From an uncultured Lachnospiraceae bacterium (GTDB lineage Bacteria; Bacillota; Clostridia; Lachnospirales; Lachnospiraceae): a DNA stretch of 63,860 nucleotides. A model generated the notes under the pieces. The model did no database searches and was not told the DNA's origin. It saw only the letters and a program-made list of their open reading frames with translations. Below, piece by piece: positions 18,591 to 27,866 of the stretch (within the stretch, counting starts at the first letter, position 1; each line of letters begins with the position of its first letter). The DNA lies in NCBI GenBank assembly GCA_946549035.1, contig CAMNQH010000014.1, positions 1 to 63,860 on the forward strand, written 5' to 3'. A program made the translations under genes and the position numbers.

Positions 18591-18705
18591 CTAGTTCTAT
18601 ATAAAATATCTGACAACATTTACGATTGCAATTTGAACAACACGAATTCTCCAAATACTTTTTCATAAATGAACAAAACGTTGATTACAAAAAGGAGTGA
18701 CAAAA

Positions 18706-19065
18706 ATGTGCTTTTACATTGGGATTGAAGACTTAGCGGCAAACGCAATGATTGAACTATTGAAAAAAGGTGGACGGCGATTCCTTACCTACAGTGAAAT
18801 CGAAATGTACGGAGCAGAGGTGGTTCAGATCTTAAAGGAAAACGGTGAAAAAGCCATTCTTATATTATCCAGGGAGAATACAGATGCACTCTTTAGAAAT
18901 TATTCGGAATTTTTTGAAGAAAGTGAACAAAACGGAGAAAGGGGTATTAAACTAAGGGATGGCAAAAAAGTTGAGGAATTGATTCAACAGTTTAGAGGAT
19001 ATCTAGCTTTAGATGTATTGTTGGCATTTATGAATCAACGTTCTGTACAAGTTTTGGGAGTATAG
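18706..19065 (+). CDS. Small uncharacterised protein paired with HD-domain gene
   Basis: 119 residues, soluble, no recognised domain. Seen: an alternating helix/strand pattern, beginning MCFYIGIEDLAANAM and with ILKENGEKAILILSREN in the middle. The start is the ATG 8 bp after AAAGGAG; an upstream in-frame GTG overlaps that ribosome site and is unlikely. It ends 2 bp before the HD gene, so the two are translationally coupled and probably work together. Bases are richer in AT than in the flanking EPS genes and the strand is opposite, which suggests acquisition. It may be a regulator or inhibitor of the HD enzyme, but nothing in the sequence shows this directly. Confidence 0.7.
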   Translation: MCFYIGIEDLAANAMIELLKKGGRRFLTYSEIEMYGAEVVQILKENGEKAILILSRENTDALFRNYSEFFEESEQNGERGIKLRDGKKVEELIQQFRGYLALDVLLAFMNQRSVQVLGV

Positions 19066-19067
19066 TC

Positions 19068-20696
19068 ATGACAGATTGCAAAAGAGTCAAAGATCCTATC
19101 TATGGCTATATAAAAATTCCCGTTACTTACATGACAGATATTATTGATACGGCTGTCTTTCAGAGGTTACGCCGAATCATACAGACCAGTTACTCTCCTC
19201 TCTATTCCTCGGCAGTTCACAATCGTTTTGTACATTCTATGGGCGTCTTTTATCTAGGAGAATTAACTGTTAATCAACTGTTAAAGGAAATCAAAGAGAA
19301 AATTGATCTGCCTATGGATTTAGAAAATATTGGAGAATTATTTAAGCTTGCATGTCTTTTACACGATGTAGGCCACGCTCCGTTTTCTCATACGGGAGAA
19401 GATTTTTATCTTGGAAAAAATCATGATTATACCCACTTACATAACAAATTAATCGAAACTATCGGAAATAAAAATTTCTCAGAGGATATTCCCAAAGATT
19501 CTAGCGCTGCCGCCGCGCCACACGAGCTTATGAGTGCGATTATAGGCTTATTAGAATTTAAGATGTTTTTTGACAACGTAGAGCAGAAAGAATTTTTTGC
19601 CCGTTGTATTACCGGATACAAATATTCAGAAGAAACACTTGAAAATAATATAAAAAATTGCTTTATATCAATGCTTAATTCCAAAGTAATAGATGTCGAT
19701 AAACTGGATTATCTCATCCGGGATGCGTATCTTACAGGTTTTGACACAGTAAATATTGACTTTGAACGTCTTTTGTCCTCGCTAACAATTTCAAAAGATG
19801 GAAATAAGTATAAAATAGCATATTACAAAAATGCGATAAGCGTAATTGAAAATGTAGTTTACGCCCATGATGCGGAACGGAAATGGATTCAGGCACATCC
19901 TGTTGTATTATATGAAGCATATATACTACAACATATCATTAGCTATCTGAGTGACAAATTTGACAGCGAGGATAAAAAATTATTTTCACTTGAGTCATTA
20001 AGTAAAAAGGGACAACGCTTTCAGAACGGTGTATCCATTTCCCTGTTATGTGACGATGATATTATCTATTTAATGAAAAATTCTTTTCCCAGCGATTTAT
20101 GCGAGGAATTTTTTGAACGCAGAATACGAAGACATCCTGTATGGAAATCAGAAGCTGAATATAAAGCTTTTGTCTTAACTTTAACTTCCGGCGGCGAATT
20201 ACTGGAGAAATTTGAAAGAGCCATGAGTGTTACAGCAATGTACCTGATTAAAAGTACAGATTCCTGGGTAATAGATAAAGACTTAATTTTCAAGCTTGAA
20301 CAAGAAAAAGAGAAACTGAACAATACAACCATGGATAAAGAAACCAAAAGTGTCCAATTAAAAGATAAAGAAATGATCTTAAAAGTAGTTCATTCTTTGA
20401 AAAATTATGCGGATGAAATAGGATTAGAGTGTAATTTTGTCATTCTTAAAGCGTCTCAATTTAACAGTGGTTTTGGAAAACCTGATTTTTCGGCAATCAA
20501 TATCTCTTTTCAAACAAAAGAGGGTGAAAAGTCTGCCGCCGTAGGAGAAATAGTAACTGCCTTGGAAGCGAAAAAACGAGAACGAGACGATTTCTTTTAT
20601 CTTTTTTATAAGCGCAAAGAAAAAACTGACGCCAATAAAAATAATATAGATAATCAAGAAATATGTAAAAGACTTATTAAAGATGTCGTTTTCTAA
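19068..20696 (+). CDS. HD-domain phosphohydrolase, SAMHD1/dGTPase-like (COG1078 type)
   Basis: 542 residues. The first 260 carry the HD metal-site series: VHNRFVHSMGVFYLGELT, then LLHDVGHAPFSHTG (the HD doublet), and DKLDYLIRDAYLTG with the distal aspartate. This series is typical of SAMHD1-like and dGTPase-like enzymes, which remove triphosphate from dNTPs. The C-terminal 280 residues are charged and helical, with a probable coiled coil around EKEKLNNTTMDKETK. Known bacterial dGTPases of this type can act in phage defence by depleting dNTPs; here the role is inferred. It lies within the inverted-repeat segment and is followed by a bidirectional terminator. Confidence 0.8.
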   Translation: MTDCKRVKDPIYGYIKIPVTYMTDIIDTAVFQRLRRIIQTSYSPLYSSAVHNRFVHSMGVFYLGELTVNQLLKEIKEKIDLPMDLENIGELFKLACLLHDVGHAPFSHTGEDFYLGKNHDYTHLHNKLIETIGNKNFSEDIPKDSSAAAAPHELMSAIIGLLEFKMFFDNVEQKEFFARCITGYKYSEETLENNIKNCFISMLNSKVIDVDKLDYLIRDAYLTGFDTVNIDFERLLSSLTISKDGNKYKIAYYKNAISVIENVVYAHDAERKWIQAHPVVLYEAYILQHIISYLSDKFDSEDKKLFSLESLSKKGQRFQNGVSISLLCDDDIIYLMKNSFPSDLCEEFFERRIRRHPVWKSEAEYKAFVLTLTSGGELLEKFERAMSVTAMYLIKSTDSWVIDKDLIFKLEQEKEKLNNTTMDKETKSVQLKDKEMILKVVHSLKNYADEIGLECNFVILKASQFNSGFGKPDFSAINISFQTKEGEKSAAVGEIVTALEAKKRERDDFFYLFYKRKEKTDANKNNIDNQEICKRLIKDVVF

Positions 20697-20702
20697 AAAA
20701 AC

Positions 20703-20736
20703 ACCGTTGCCCGGTAATTCCTGCAACGGTATTTTT
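20703..20736. terminator. Bidirectional intrinsic terminator
   Basis: Stem ACCGTTGC/GCAACGGT with T5 on the right and A7 on the left. It can end the HD operon rightward, and the GT2 operon leftward after it crosses the right inverted-repeat arm. Confidence 0.75.
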
Positions 20737-20779
20737 AAAGCTACACTGAAAAACTATATTGTAAATAAATGGGTTTCCC

Positions 20780-20808
20780 TTGACAAAATATCACTAAAAT
20801 GATATAAG
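20780..20808 (+). promoter_or_regulatory. Strong outward promoter at the end of the inverted-repeat segment
   Basis: TTGACA, exactly 17 bp, TATAAG: 11 of 12 bases match consensus. It points right, crosses the right repeat arm and enters the GT2 gene antisense; no plus-strand gene lies downstream. In the inverted orientation its -10 box would lie about 115 bp upstream of the helicase start and face the EPS operon. Confidence 0.75.
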
Positions 20809-20856
20809 TAAGGTGTTTCTAAAAGATGTTAGATTATTTTATGATTGTCTTGTAAG

Positions 20857-20875
20857 AAAGTTGCATACTTCATTA
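20857..20875 (-). repeat. Right arm of 19-bp inverted repeat
   Basis: AAAGTTGCATACTTCATTA, reverse complement of the left arm. It lies 11 bp beyond the stop codon of the GT2 gene. No target duplication is visible outside the arms. Confidence 0.85.
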
Positions 20876-20886
20876 TTCTCCCCAGA

Positions 20887-22290
20887 CTATCCAATATTAA
20901 TTTTCTCCCTTTTCAAACTTCCCCATTGCTTTCCTCTCTTTTTATAACCTAAAAATGCCGTAATCCGCACATACGCCAAAATAAATCTGAAAAACAATGC
21001 TTCCGCAATACACATCAGCACTGCTTTTCCGGCATCCGACGCCCTTAAGGTAATATTATGGGTATAAATTCGTGCAAAAAAAGCGGTCAGTGTCATAACT
21101 GCTCCGAACAATGCATAGACCAGATAAAAAAGCACCATAAAACGCACATGAACCAGATTCAAAACCACTGCGGCCACCATGGTAAAGACGCCAAATAATT
21201 CAATAAAAGGCGACAGCAGCTCATATAGCAGATAATAAAAATAGGACACGTAACCAACCATCCCGAATTCCCGGTTTAAGAACATCTGCCGATGTCTGAA
21301 CATACTTTGAAACAGTCCCAGATGCCATCTTCTTCGCTGTTTCATCAGGTCGCCAACCGTGGAAGGCGCCTGGCTCCAGCAAATTGCCCCTGGTGCATAT
21401 TGGATGCTGTAAGGGAGCTTATTCTTTTGGCAGAATACATGAAGCCTCATCACCAGCTCCATATCTTCCCCCATAGTAGAGGCATCATACCCTCCTGCGC
21501 TTATTACTATCTTTTTTTGAAACAAACCAAAGGCGCCAGAGATAATCAAATTGCCGTTAAACTGATTCATCATCAGCCGGGATGCCAAAAACGAACGGTC
21601 ATATTCCATAATCTGCATTCCTACAATGGGATTCCAGGGCATGTGATAAGTTATCAGCCTTCCCTTTCTCAGCTTCGCACTATTGGAAATACGCACCAGG
21701 CCGCCGCAGGCCACAACGTGGTGATCCTCCAAGACAGGTTTCACAATCTCCTTTAAGGAATCCGCCTGGAGTACCGAATCCGCATCCATACAAATAAAAT
21801 AGGGATACCGGGCCGCATTGATTCCCATGTTCAAAGCATCCGCCTTGCCGCCGTTTTTCTTCACAATCAAAGTCACCAAAACTTTTCCAATCTGTACCTC
21901 ATACACAGCCTTCTCCTGCTGGCAGAACACTTGCCGCCGGATGGGACGGGCAATCTTTTTCATATCAAATGCATGAACCAATTGCTCCGCCGTTTTGTCA
22001 GTAGAGCCATCATCCACAATGACAATTTCATACAGAAGATAATCCAGCTCCAGAAGAGAACGCACCGTGTCTGCCACAGTAACTTCCTCATTATGGGCAG
22101 GCACCAGAATGGAAACCGGAACATAGTAGTCCTCATCCAGTTCATTTTTCAAACGATTTCTTCGTTTTTGCCGATATAATTCCAGGGAACCCGCCAACAC
22201 GGAGCAAAACAGGAAGGAAGAATACATTACAAGATAAGCAATAAAAAAATATCCTACGTAAATCAAAAACCCGCGCATAAATTCCGTCAC
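20887..22290 (-). CDS. Processive family 2 glycosyltransferase (PgaC/cellulose-synthase-like)
   Basis: 467 residues. One N-terminal membrane helix, a GT2 catalytic domain, then several C-terminal membrane helices. All processive-synthase signatures are visible: VDDGSTDKT, MDADSVL, GEDMEL and QRRRW. Such enzymes polymerise a beta-linked glycan and extrude it through the membrane. The start is a GTG just after the stop of the HEAT gene, with AAAGGGG upstream. It is the last gene of an operon headed by a diguanylate cyclase. I see no PilZ domain, so c-di-GMP may act through another protein. Product could be poly-GlcNAc-like or a beta-glucan; the sequence does not decide. Confidence 0.9.
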   Translation of the reverse strand: MTEFMRGFLIYVGYFFIAYLVMYSSFLFCSVLAGSLELYRQKRRNRLKNELDEDYYVPVSILVPAHNEEVTVADTVRSLLELDYLLYEIVIVDDGSTDKTAEQLVHAFDMKKIARPIRRQVFCQQEKAVYEVQIGKVLVTLIVKKNGGKADALNMGINAARYPYFICMDADSVLQADSLKEIVKPVLEDHHVVACGGLVRISNSAKLRKGRLITYHMPWNPIVGMQIMEYDRSFLASRLMMNQFNGNLIISGAFGLFQKKIVISAGGYDASTMGEDMELVMRLHVFCQKNKLPYSIQYAPGAICWSQAPSTVGDLMKQRRRWHLGLFQSMFRHRQMFLNREFGMVGYVSYFYYLLYELLSPFIELFGVFTMVAAVVLNLVHVRFMVLFYLVYALFGAVMTLTAFFARIYTHNITLRASDAGKAVLMCIAEALFFRFILAYVRITAFLGYKKRGKQWGSLKREKINIG

Positions 22291-22293
22291 GTT

Positions 22294-23397
22294 CTATTTT
22301 TCCCCTTTCCTTTGTTTGCCCCACTCCAGCCTGTATTGAAGGATCTCTCTGGCATAGCGATCTTCTCCTTCTATAATATCCATAAATCTTGCCTCCTCCA
22401 TCCCGGCCCCAGCCAGCGTATCCGCCGCATTATAGCGAACATACCAGTTGGGATGGCTAAGGCATTTCCTTAACGCCTCTTCCGTTTCTTCCCCAGGGTA
22501 ATTTTCCAAGGTCAAGGCCGTCACTGCCTGGTATTCCCATCCCACCTCCTGCCAACCCCTCATAATAGCCAACAGCATAGGATATGCGGGCTCGTACCGG
22601 TATTTTCTAAAATACCGCAAAGCCTCCAATCTGAGTTCCTGATTTCTCTCCTTGTCCTTTAAAAGTTCCAAAAATGCTCTCTCATACCCGCCCTGGCTCA
22701 TACGGATAAATTGCATAATGGCCAATACATACTCCACGGATAACTCATCCCGGCGCTTCCAGAGCTCTTCTGCAAGCTGTTTTTTGTCCCCCTCAAAAGA
22801 AAGCAGTCCATCTGTCAAAAGCTTTCCAGAATGAAACATGCCGTTTTTACTCATTTGCAGAAACGCCCGGGCCACCGCCTCCACATTTCCGGAACGGTAT
22901 AACACCCGCAGCGCATTCTCTCTGGTATAGACGGAGCTGCTGCCCGCCATTTTCACAAGCATCTTTTTTATCTCGTCATAGTGCAGGCTTTTTCCAATGC
23001 CATATACTCCCAGAAGCTTTAACAAAAACGCCTTCTGCATTTCATCCTTCTTTTGATAAACCATTGCCAGATAATAAAAATCTCCTTCGCATGCAGACAA
23101 ATACGCCGCCGTCTCCCTTGGCATGTTCTCCATCAGTTTTTCCATAGACCAATGAAACCGTTCCAGTCTTCTTACCTTAGAGAGCCTTTTCTGGATCTGT
23201 CTATGCTCTTTCTTTCCAATCTGTCCCGTTTCCCCAAAGGCCCGTATTTTCTTTTCCAGACGCAGAAGACTTCGTCCTGGATGCTTTGACCTGCGCCCGT
23301 CGGCCGCGTCCAGCCAGATATAACATAGGTTGAACAGCAGCAGACTGACACAGATTCCCATATATACATAAATCAATAGCTGTACGTCCAGCCGCAT
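22294..23397 (-). CDS. Membrane-anchored HEAT-repeat protein
   Basis: 367 residues. One N-terminal membrane segment (about 6-25), a basic linker, then helical repeats to the end. Typical HEAT-like units are seen in VYTRENALRVLYRSGNVEAVAR, read as two 11-residue halves, and in PNWYVRYNAADTLAGAG. It probably sits at the cytosolic face as a scaffold for the GT2 synthase, which follows at once. The start is the ATG after GAGAGAAG; a longer frame would overlap the upstream gene. No enzyme motif is visible. Confidence 0.72.
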   Translation of the reverse strand: MRLDVQLLIYVYMGICVSLLLFNLCYIWLDAADGRRSKHPGRSLLRLEKKIRAFGETGQIGKKEHRQIQKRLSKVRRLERFHWSMEKLMENMPRETAAYLSACEGDFYYLAMVYQKKDEMQKAFLLKLLGVYGIGKSLHYDEIKKMLVKMAGSSSVYTRENALRVLYRSGNVEAVARAFLQMSKNGMFHSGKLLTDGLLSFEGDKKQLAEELWKRRDELSVEYVLAIMQFIRMSQGGYERAFLELLKDKERNQELRLEALRYFRKYRYEPAYPMLLAIMRGWQEVGWEYQAVTALTLENYPGEETEEALRKCLSHPNWYVRYNAADTLAGAGMEEARFMDIIEGEDRYAREILQYRLEWGKQRKGEK

Positions 23398-23441
23398 GTT
23401 GTCATCTTCTCTCTTTCCTGGCAGACAGTTATCATAGAAGC

Positions 23442-25613
23442 TTATGGCTCCTGTATCCAGCAATTCTTAAGGATGTAGTAGGACTGCTTCAGTCTTTGGT
23501 GATATGCGACCTTTCGTCCCCAGTTTTTCAATGTAAGCGGCTCCATGGAAATCTCTTCTTTTTGGCTGGTTCCAAGGCCCAGATAAATTTCCTCTACTCT
23601 CTGCCCCTCAATTCCATAATGCTCATAGTAATCGTCGTGAATCACGCCCCTGGAGGGATCCTGAAAATTCAAAAGCGCCCAGGGAATCCGTACTTCCGTA
23701 CAATTACCCAGGGTATAAAAATCAGCCTGAGAATCAAACTCCGGGTCTGTTTCATCTGCAATGCCAAATCGAAGCCGGCCCGTATCCGCCCGCTCAGCAT
23801 TTCGCAGATTCCAATCTGCCGAATAGACAGGATCGTTATCTAAAACCATCCGGATGGGAACGAATTTCTTGGAATCCTTCTGAGGTACGTCAATGGTATA
23901 AGCATCTGCATGTTCTATTCTTTGATTCCACGCCGCCCGCCAGGGATCGTAGTAATCCTGCACCAGGAGCTGGCCCTGGTCTTTTCCTTCCAGGCACAAA
24001 AGGAAATCCGCTTCTCGGTCAAATAAAACACCGAAATCTTCACCGCTTTTGCTCCCGGAGTTTGGAGTAATATCCATGGGAATATAGATTCGTTTTGGCA
24101 TCTCCTTCCAAGCAGGGGCCCATTCCAGCAAAAGGTAGAGATATGCCTCATCCTGCCGGACATACAGGCTTCCCCATTCATTAGAAATCAACGGTTCCTC
24201 CCCTGTCCATTCCGAAGGCTCTCCATCCACAACTACCAGCCTCTCTTCTCCTGGTTCAAATGCCAAAAGCCCGCAGCCCTGAGCCTCAGACTGGACATTA
24301 TGCCAATAAGGTTCCCGTTCTTTATTTGTCATTGGATAAATATTCCAATCGGTCTTAGACCAGTTGTCCTGCCAATCCGAAATGACCATGCCAGATAACC
24401 CGGCCCTTTTACATGCTTCATAAAGTCCCACCAGAGCCTCTCCCTGTTCTTGTTCCGTCAAACCATGGGAGGAGGTATGGACGCCGGAAAATTCCTCTTC
24501 TATGCTTTTTGTAAGTCCCCGGGCGGAAGAATATCCGCACTCTCCCACAACCACAGGAACACTGTAATACCCCTGTAAAAGCTCCAGATAACCCCCATAG
24601 CTGCCTTTTGGCGTAATATCTGCAAGAATGTGAGCCAGACGCCCCTGCTCCTCCTGGGTGAGATAATCTAAAATATCCGGACAAACATCATATAGCTTAT
24701 AGGAGATAAAAAAACCGCTTAACAACGTTTCCTTGGGAAGAATATGTTCCCCGTCTATCTTGTCGTATTTTTCCAGCTGCACCTCAATCAAATCCTCATA
24801 GTCAAAGGGATCCGTCACCGGTTCACTGGCAATGGATACCAAATGCTGATATCCATACTTTACACTCTCATACTCAGTCAGTGTATTCAAAAGAAGCGCC
24901 ATCATATTTTCAAACTGGCTGGCTTTCTTTGACGCGCGAAACCATTTTCCATCATACAAAGGTTTCTCCCGCATCTGATTGGTATAAGCAGATGTGTCGC
25001 CCCGCCACGTGGTTCCAAGAGTGATTCCGATTACCCATTTAGATATATCCCGGCGATACCATCCGCTTCCTCTTGTTTTCCCAAAGGGAAGCAATATATT
25101 TCCATAAATCACATCTACTGCATTTTTCATATCCCTCTGAAGCTGGCCATAAAACCCTTCCGAGTATGCATCCTCCTTGGAATCCTGAGCATAATCCGTT
25201 ACCCAAAGCGCCTGAAGCAGATACAAAGGTTCCTGGCCTTCCTCTTCCCGCTGCATATTATATTCGTACAATGCATCATAAAAGCCGCTGTTATAAATGG
25301 TAGGAATCCGCACCGTATTTGCTCCCAGTTCCTGAATCAGCCCAAACCACTCCTGATACTGCTTTTTACTCACCCCATAGTCCGTCACAAAATGACCTGG
25401 AATAAAGCTCTCGATATTGACGCCCCGAATCTGAAACGTCTCTTTTTTTCCATGGATTTCATGATAAATTTCTTTTCCTTCCACCCAAAACGGACCCGCC
25501 TCAAGGGAACGTTCTCCACCCAGGCGAACATACAGAGAAAAACGGCTGCTGACAAATATCCAGCCCACTCCGCACAAAATCACCGCAATACTAACAATCA
25601 AATATTTTTTCAT
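23442..25613 (-). CDS. Secreted or membrane-anchored glycosidase-like protein (TIM-barrel, clan GH-A look)
   Basis: 723 residues. It starts with a signal anchor (KKYLIVSIAVILCGVGWIFV). Residues about 60-440 look like a TIM barrel: RGVNIESFIPGHF, LGANTVRIPTIYNSGF, SIASEPVTDPF (candidate acid/base Glu after strand 4) and VVVGECGYSSARG (candidate nucleophile Glu after strand 7), then WQDNWSKTDWN. The last 250 residues are beta-rich and may be a carbohydrate-binding or DOMON-like module. Synthase operons often encode an extracellular hydrolase or transglycosidase that trims the product (compare BcsZ, PgaB). The family number cannot be assigned by eye. Confidence 0.65.
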   Translation of the reverse strand: MKKYLIVSIAVILCGVGWIFVSSRFSLYVRLGGERSLEAGPFWVEGKEIYHEIHGKKETFQIRGVNIESFIPGHFVTDYGVSKKQYQEWFGLIQELGANTVRIPTIYNSGFYDALYEYNMQREEEGQEPLYLLQALWVTDYAQDSKEDAYSEGFYGQLQRDMKNAVDVIYGNILLPFGKTRGSGWYRRDISKWVIGITLGTTWRGDTSAYTNQMREKPLYDGKWFRASKKASQFENMMALLLNTLTEYESVKYGYQHLVSIASEPVTDPFDYEDLIEVQLEKYDKIDGEHILPKETLLSGFFISYKLYDVCPDILDYLTQEEQGRLAHILADITPKGSYGGYLELLQGYYSVPVVVGECGYSSARGLTKSIEEEFSGVHTSSHGLTEQEQGEALVGLYEACKRAGLSGMVISDWQDNWSKTDWNIYPMTNKEREPYWHNVQSEAQGCGLLAFEPGEERLVVVDGEPSEWTGEEPLISNEWGSLYVRQDEAYLYLLLEWAPAWKEMPKRIYIPMDITPNSGSKSGEDFGVLFDREADFLLCLEGKDQGQLLVQDYYDPWRAAWNQRIEHADAYTIDVPQKDSKKFVPIRMVLDNDPVYSADWNLRNAERADTGRLRFGIADETDPEFDSQADFYTLGNCTEVRIPWALLNFQDPSRGVIHDDYYEHYGIEGQRVEEIYLGLGTSQKEEISMEPLTLKNWGRKVAYHQRLKQSYYILKNCWIQEP

Positions 25614-25637
25614 CTTTACGCCTTTTCATTTCATCCA

Positions 25638-27140
25638 TTACCGATTATCATATCCCTTCGTTCTGGATTCGTGGCAATACTGAGACAGGGCGTCTATATG
25701 GTTGTCCATCCATCTTCCACGCACTTGAATAAATCGTTTCATATCTTCCACCGCTTCCTCAAAGCTCTTGGGATTTCGCTCAAGGGGAGTCAGCCGTTCA
25801 CTGACGCTTAGCAACGCCGCGTCAAAGGAATACCCCCATACCATATAATTCCGCTCAATGCTGTCGCCTAAATATGCAACGGTTTTGTCCATATAATCCA
25901 TCAAATAGTCCTCTGCCAATATGGTTTTCCGAAGTTCACGATAGCGGCGGATTACTTTTTGATTAAAATATGGATCCCCTAACAGCCGGTCGAACCAAAG
26001 CCGCTCCACATAACGAAACTCCGAACCGTCCAACTGCTGCGTAAAATAATTATCCAACATGTTATTGTAATCCCATACCGGTCCCATATGGATCTTATTC
26101 CGCCGGTCCTTATATAAATAAGTGGAACGGCTGCACATATCATTATTGCACAAAAACTCCTGCAAAACGTAATAATCTACAAACGAATCCACATCAATAT
26201 ACCGCCGGTATCCCCGTATGGGATCCTTATAATCTGAAGAATACAATGTTTTCTCAAATTTGCTGAAATCCTTTGCAATGGAATCGCAGAGCTCTTTTGT
26301 CAGCTTCTTTTTACCTGGATAAACAACAGAAAGTACCGCCCGCTCCTCCACCCCTAATACCATACGCAGCGTATAATTACCGAAGGTACTCAAGTCCCTG
26401 ATATCCTGATTTGCCTTATCCACCCTTACAATATAGTCTGTGTAAGGTTTCCCTTCTTCATACGCATTTAAATTGACTCTCCCTTCTCCTCTGGAAACGG
26501 TCTCCATCATCAAATACAGTCCTTGATATGTTCCGTCTAGTAAAACCTCACAGTACCGGACATTGGGAGCATATCCCATCACCTCCGCAGAAAGGTTCAT
26601 CCACATATAATTCCGCATCAATGTTTTATCCAAAAAAGGCCCATGGAGCGCCCATTGGTCATGACGGCTCATTCCCATCATTTCTTGAGGATTCTCCTTC
26701 CCCTCTTCGTCCACCAGCTTTAACAGATAACTCTTCTTACTGAAATTCCTGGAAGAATTTCCCCGAATCCGGAAACGGGCCTTTGTCTCTACCGCCGCCT
26801 CATCCCCTGCACGATTTTCAGACGTGCCGGAATCTATGATTCTGACGGACGTCAGAATGGTTGCCTCGCCATCCTCACTCAGCTCCGCTCCCAGCTTCGC
26901 CCCATTGGGATTCATAAGCCAGTTCCCTGGAATTTTTTTACCCCCAGTGTATATCTCCACAATGGGAAGATGGGTAACCAATTTCTCCGGTTCTGTGGTA
27001 ATCACTGACTCCTGGGACTGTTTTTCCCAGGTCAAATGCTGATGCACCCGGGCCGCGCCGGTACCCGGATTTTGGCTTACAGCCATTACCAGCAGAAGCA
27101 TTCCGCAAACGGCCATAAGGCTGATGATCTTATACCTCAT
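25638..27140 (-). CDS. cotH: CotH-kinase family protein, exported
   Basis: 500 residues with an N-terminal signal segment. Family marks are ARFRIRGNSSRNFSKKSYLLK, split here as RIRGNSSR then KKSYLLKL, the WALHGPFLDKTLMRNY block, YQGLYLMMETV with the catalytic-type region, and VGPVWDYN-like MGPVWDYNNMLDNY for metal binding. CotH proteins are atypical secreted protein kinases first known from spore coats; homologues occur next to VTC-domain and DUF4956 genes in many Firmicutes. Here it stands between DUF4956 and the glycosidase-like gene, so it likely belongs to the EPS machinery rather than to the spore coat. Confidence 0.88.
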   Translation of the reverse strand: MRYKIISLMAVCGMLLLVMAVSQNPGTGAARVHQHLTWEKQSQESVITTEPEKLVTHLPIVEIYTGGKKIPGNWLMNPNGAKLGAELSEDGEATILTSVRIIDSGTSENRAGDEAAVETKARFRIRGNSSRNFSKKSYLLKLVDEEGKENPQEMMGMSRHDQWALHGPFLDKTLMRNYMWMNLSAEVMGYAPNVRYCEVLLDGTYQGLYLMMETVSRGEGRVNLNAYEEGKPYTDYIVRVDKANQDIRDLSTFGNYTLRMVLGVEERAVLSVVYPGKKKLTKELCDSIAKDFSKFEKTLYSSDYKDPIRGYRRYIDVDSFVDYYVLQEFLCNNDMCSRSTYLYKDRRNKIHMGPVWDYNNMLDNYFTQQLDGSEFRYVERLWFDRLLGDPYFNQKVIRRYRELRKTILAEDYLMDYMDKTVAYLGDSIERNYMVWGYSFDAALLSVSERLTPLERNPKSFEEAVEDMKRFIQVRGRWMDNHIDALSQYCHESRTKGYDNR

Positions 27141-27145
27141 AGCTG

Positions 27146-27823
27146 TTACCCGCTGATCTCATCATTCTGGGTTACGATATTCACATATTCCATTTTCTCA
27201 ATCTCATGCAGCGCCTCTGTAATGGTCTTTTCTTGTTTTTGATTTTCCAGATATGCCCGCCTTGTCATCTCATAAATCAGTTCCACCGACTCCTGGGTGG
27301 TATTTTTTACCCGCTGGGACGCCCTTCCCCTAAATCCCTGAAAAATTACGGCTTCTATCCGCTGTTCCTCACTTCTTGGCCCCCGAATCACCAAAAGCAT
27401 CCGGTTATCGTTTCGCACCCGCCCCAAAGCCAATAAAATGAAAAACACCACGCCGCTGCCCATCACCGCCATGGTATAATCTCCTACTCCGCAGCAGATT
27501 CCCACAATAATTGTCCAGAAAATGTATGTGGTATCTCTTGAATCTTTGATGGCTGTACGAAAACGAACAATGGACAAAGCGCCTACCATACCCAAAGACA
27601 GGGCAATATTGTTGCCGATTACGGTCATAACCGTAGCGGTCAGAACTGTAAGGGTAAACAAGGATACATTAAATTTTTTACTGTACACCGTCCCTGCATG
27701 AGTAATATAATAGGACAGATAAATGCATCCCCCCAAAGCCACGCTCACCATAACATGCAGAACCATTTCCTCCGTGGTAAGTGTTCCGCTCTGTTCCAGC
27801 ATAGAATAGATGATTTCTTTCAT
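27146..27823 (-). CDS. DUF4956 membrane protein
   Basis: About 225 residues. Four hydrophobic segments in the first half, with the family core GNNIALSLGMVGALSIVRFR and TAIKDSRDTTYIFWTI. The C-terminal 80 residues are soluble. DUF4956 genes are typically found beside VTC-domain and CotH genes, as here; function is unknown. The start is the ATG 9 bp after GGAGAG. A 35-residue upstream extension overlaps the VTC gene end and has no ribosome site. Confidence 0.88.
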   Translation of the reverse strand: MKEIIYSMLEQSGTLTTEEMVLHVMVSVALGGCIYLSYYITHAGTVYSKKFNVSLFTLTVLTATVMTVIGNNIALSLGMVGALSIVRFRTAIKDSRDTTYIFWTIIVGICCGVGDYTMAVMGSGVVFFILLALGRVRNDNRMLLVIRGPRSEEQRIEAVIFQGFRGRASQRVKNTTQESVELIYEMTRRAYLENQKQEKTITEALHEIEKMEYVNIVTQNDEISG

Positions 27824-27866
27824 TTGTTTCTCTCCTTCGCCCAAAACGAAAATGGTTTTACCATGA

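Noticed and set aside
18267-20875. Insertion sequence or transposon bounded by terminal repeats
   Set aside because: No transposase inside and no target-site duplication outside the arms; not excluded as an old non-autonomous element, but the outward promoter fits an inversion better.
20887-22290. Cellulose synthase BcsA assignment
   Set aside because: The processive GT2 signatures are present but no PilZ domain and no BcsB-like partner are seen, so only the general synthase call is justified.
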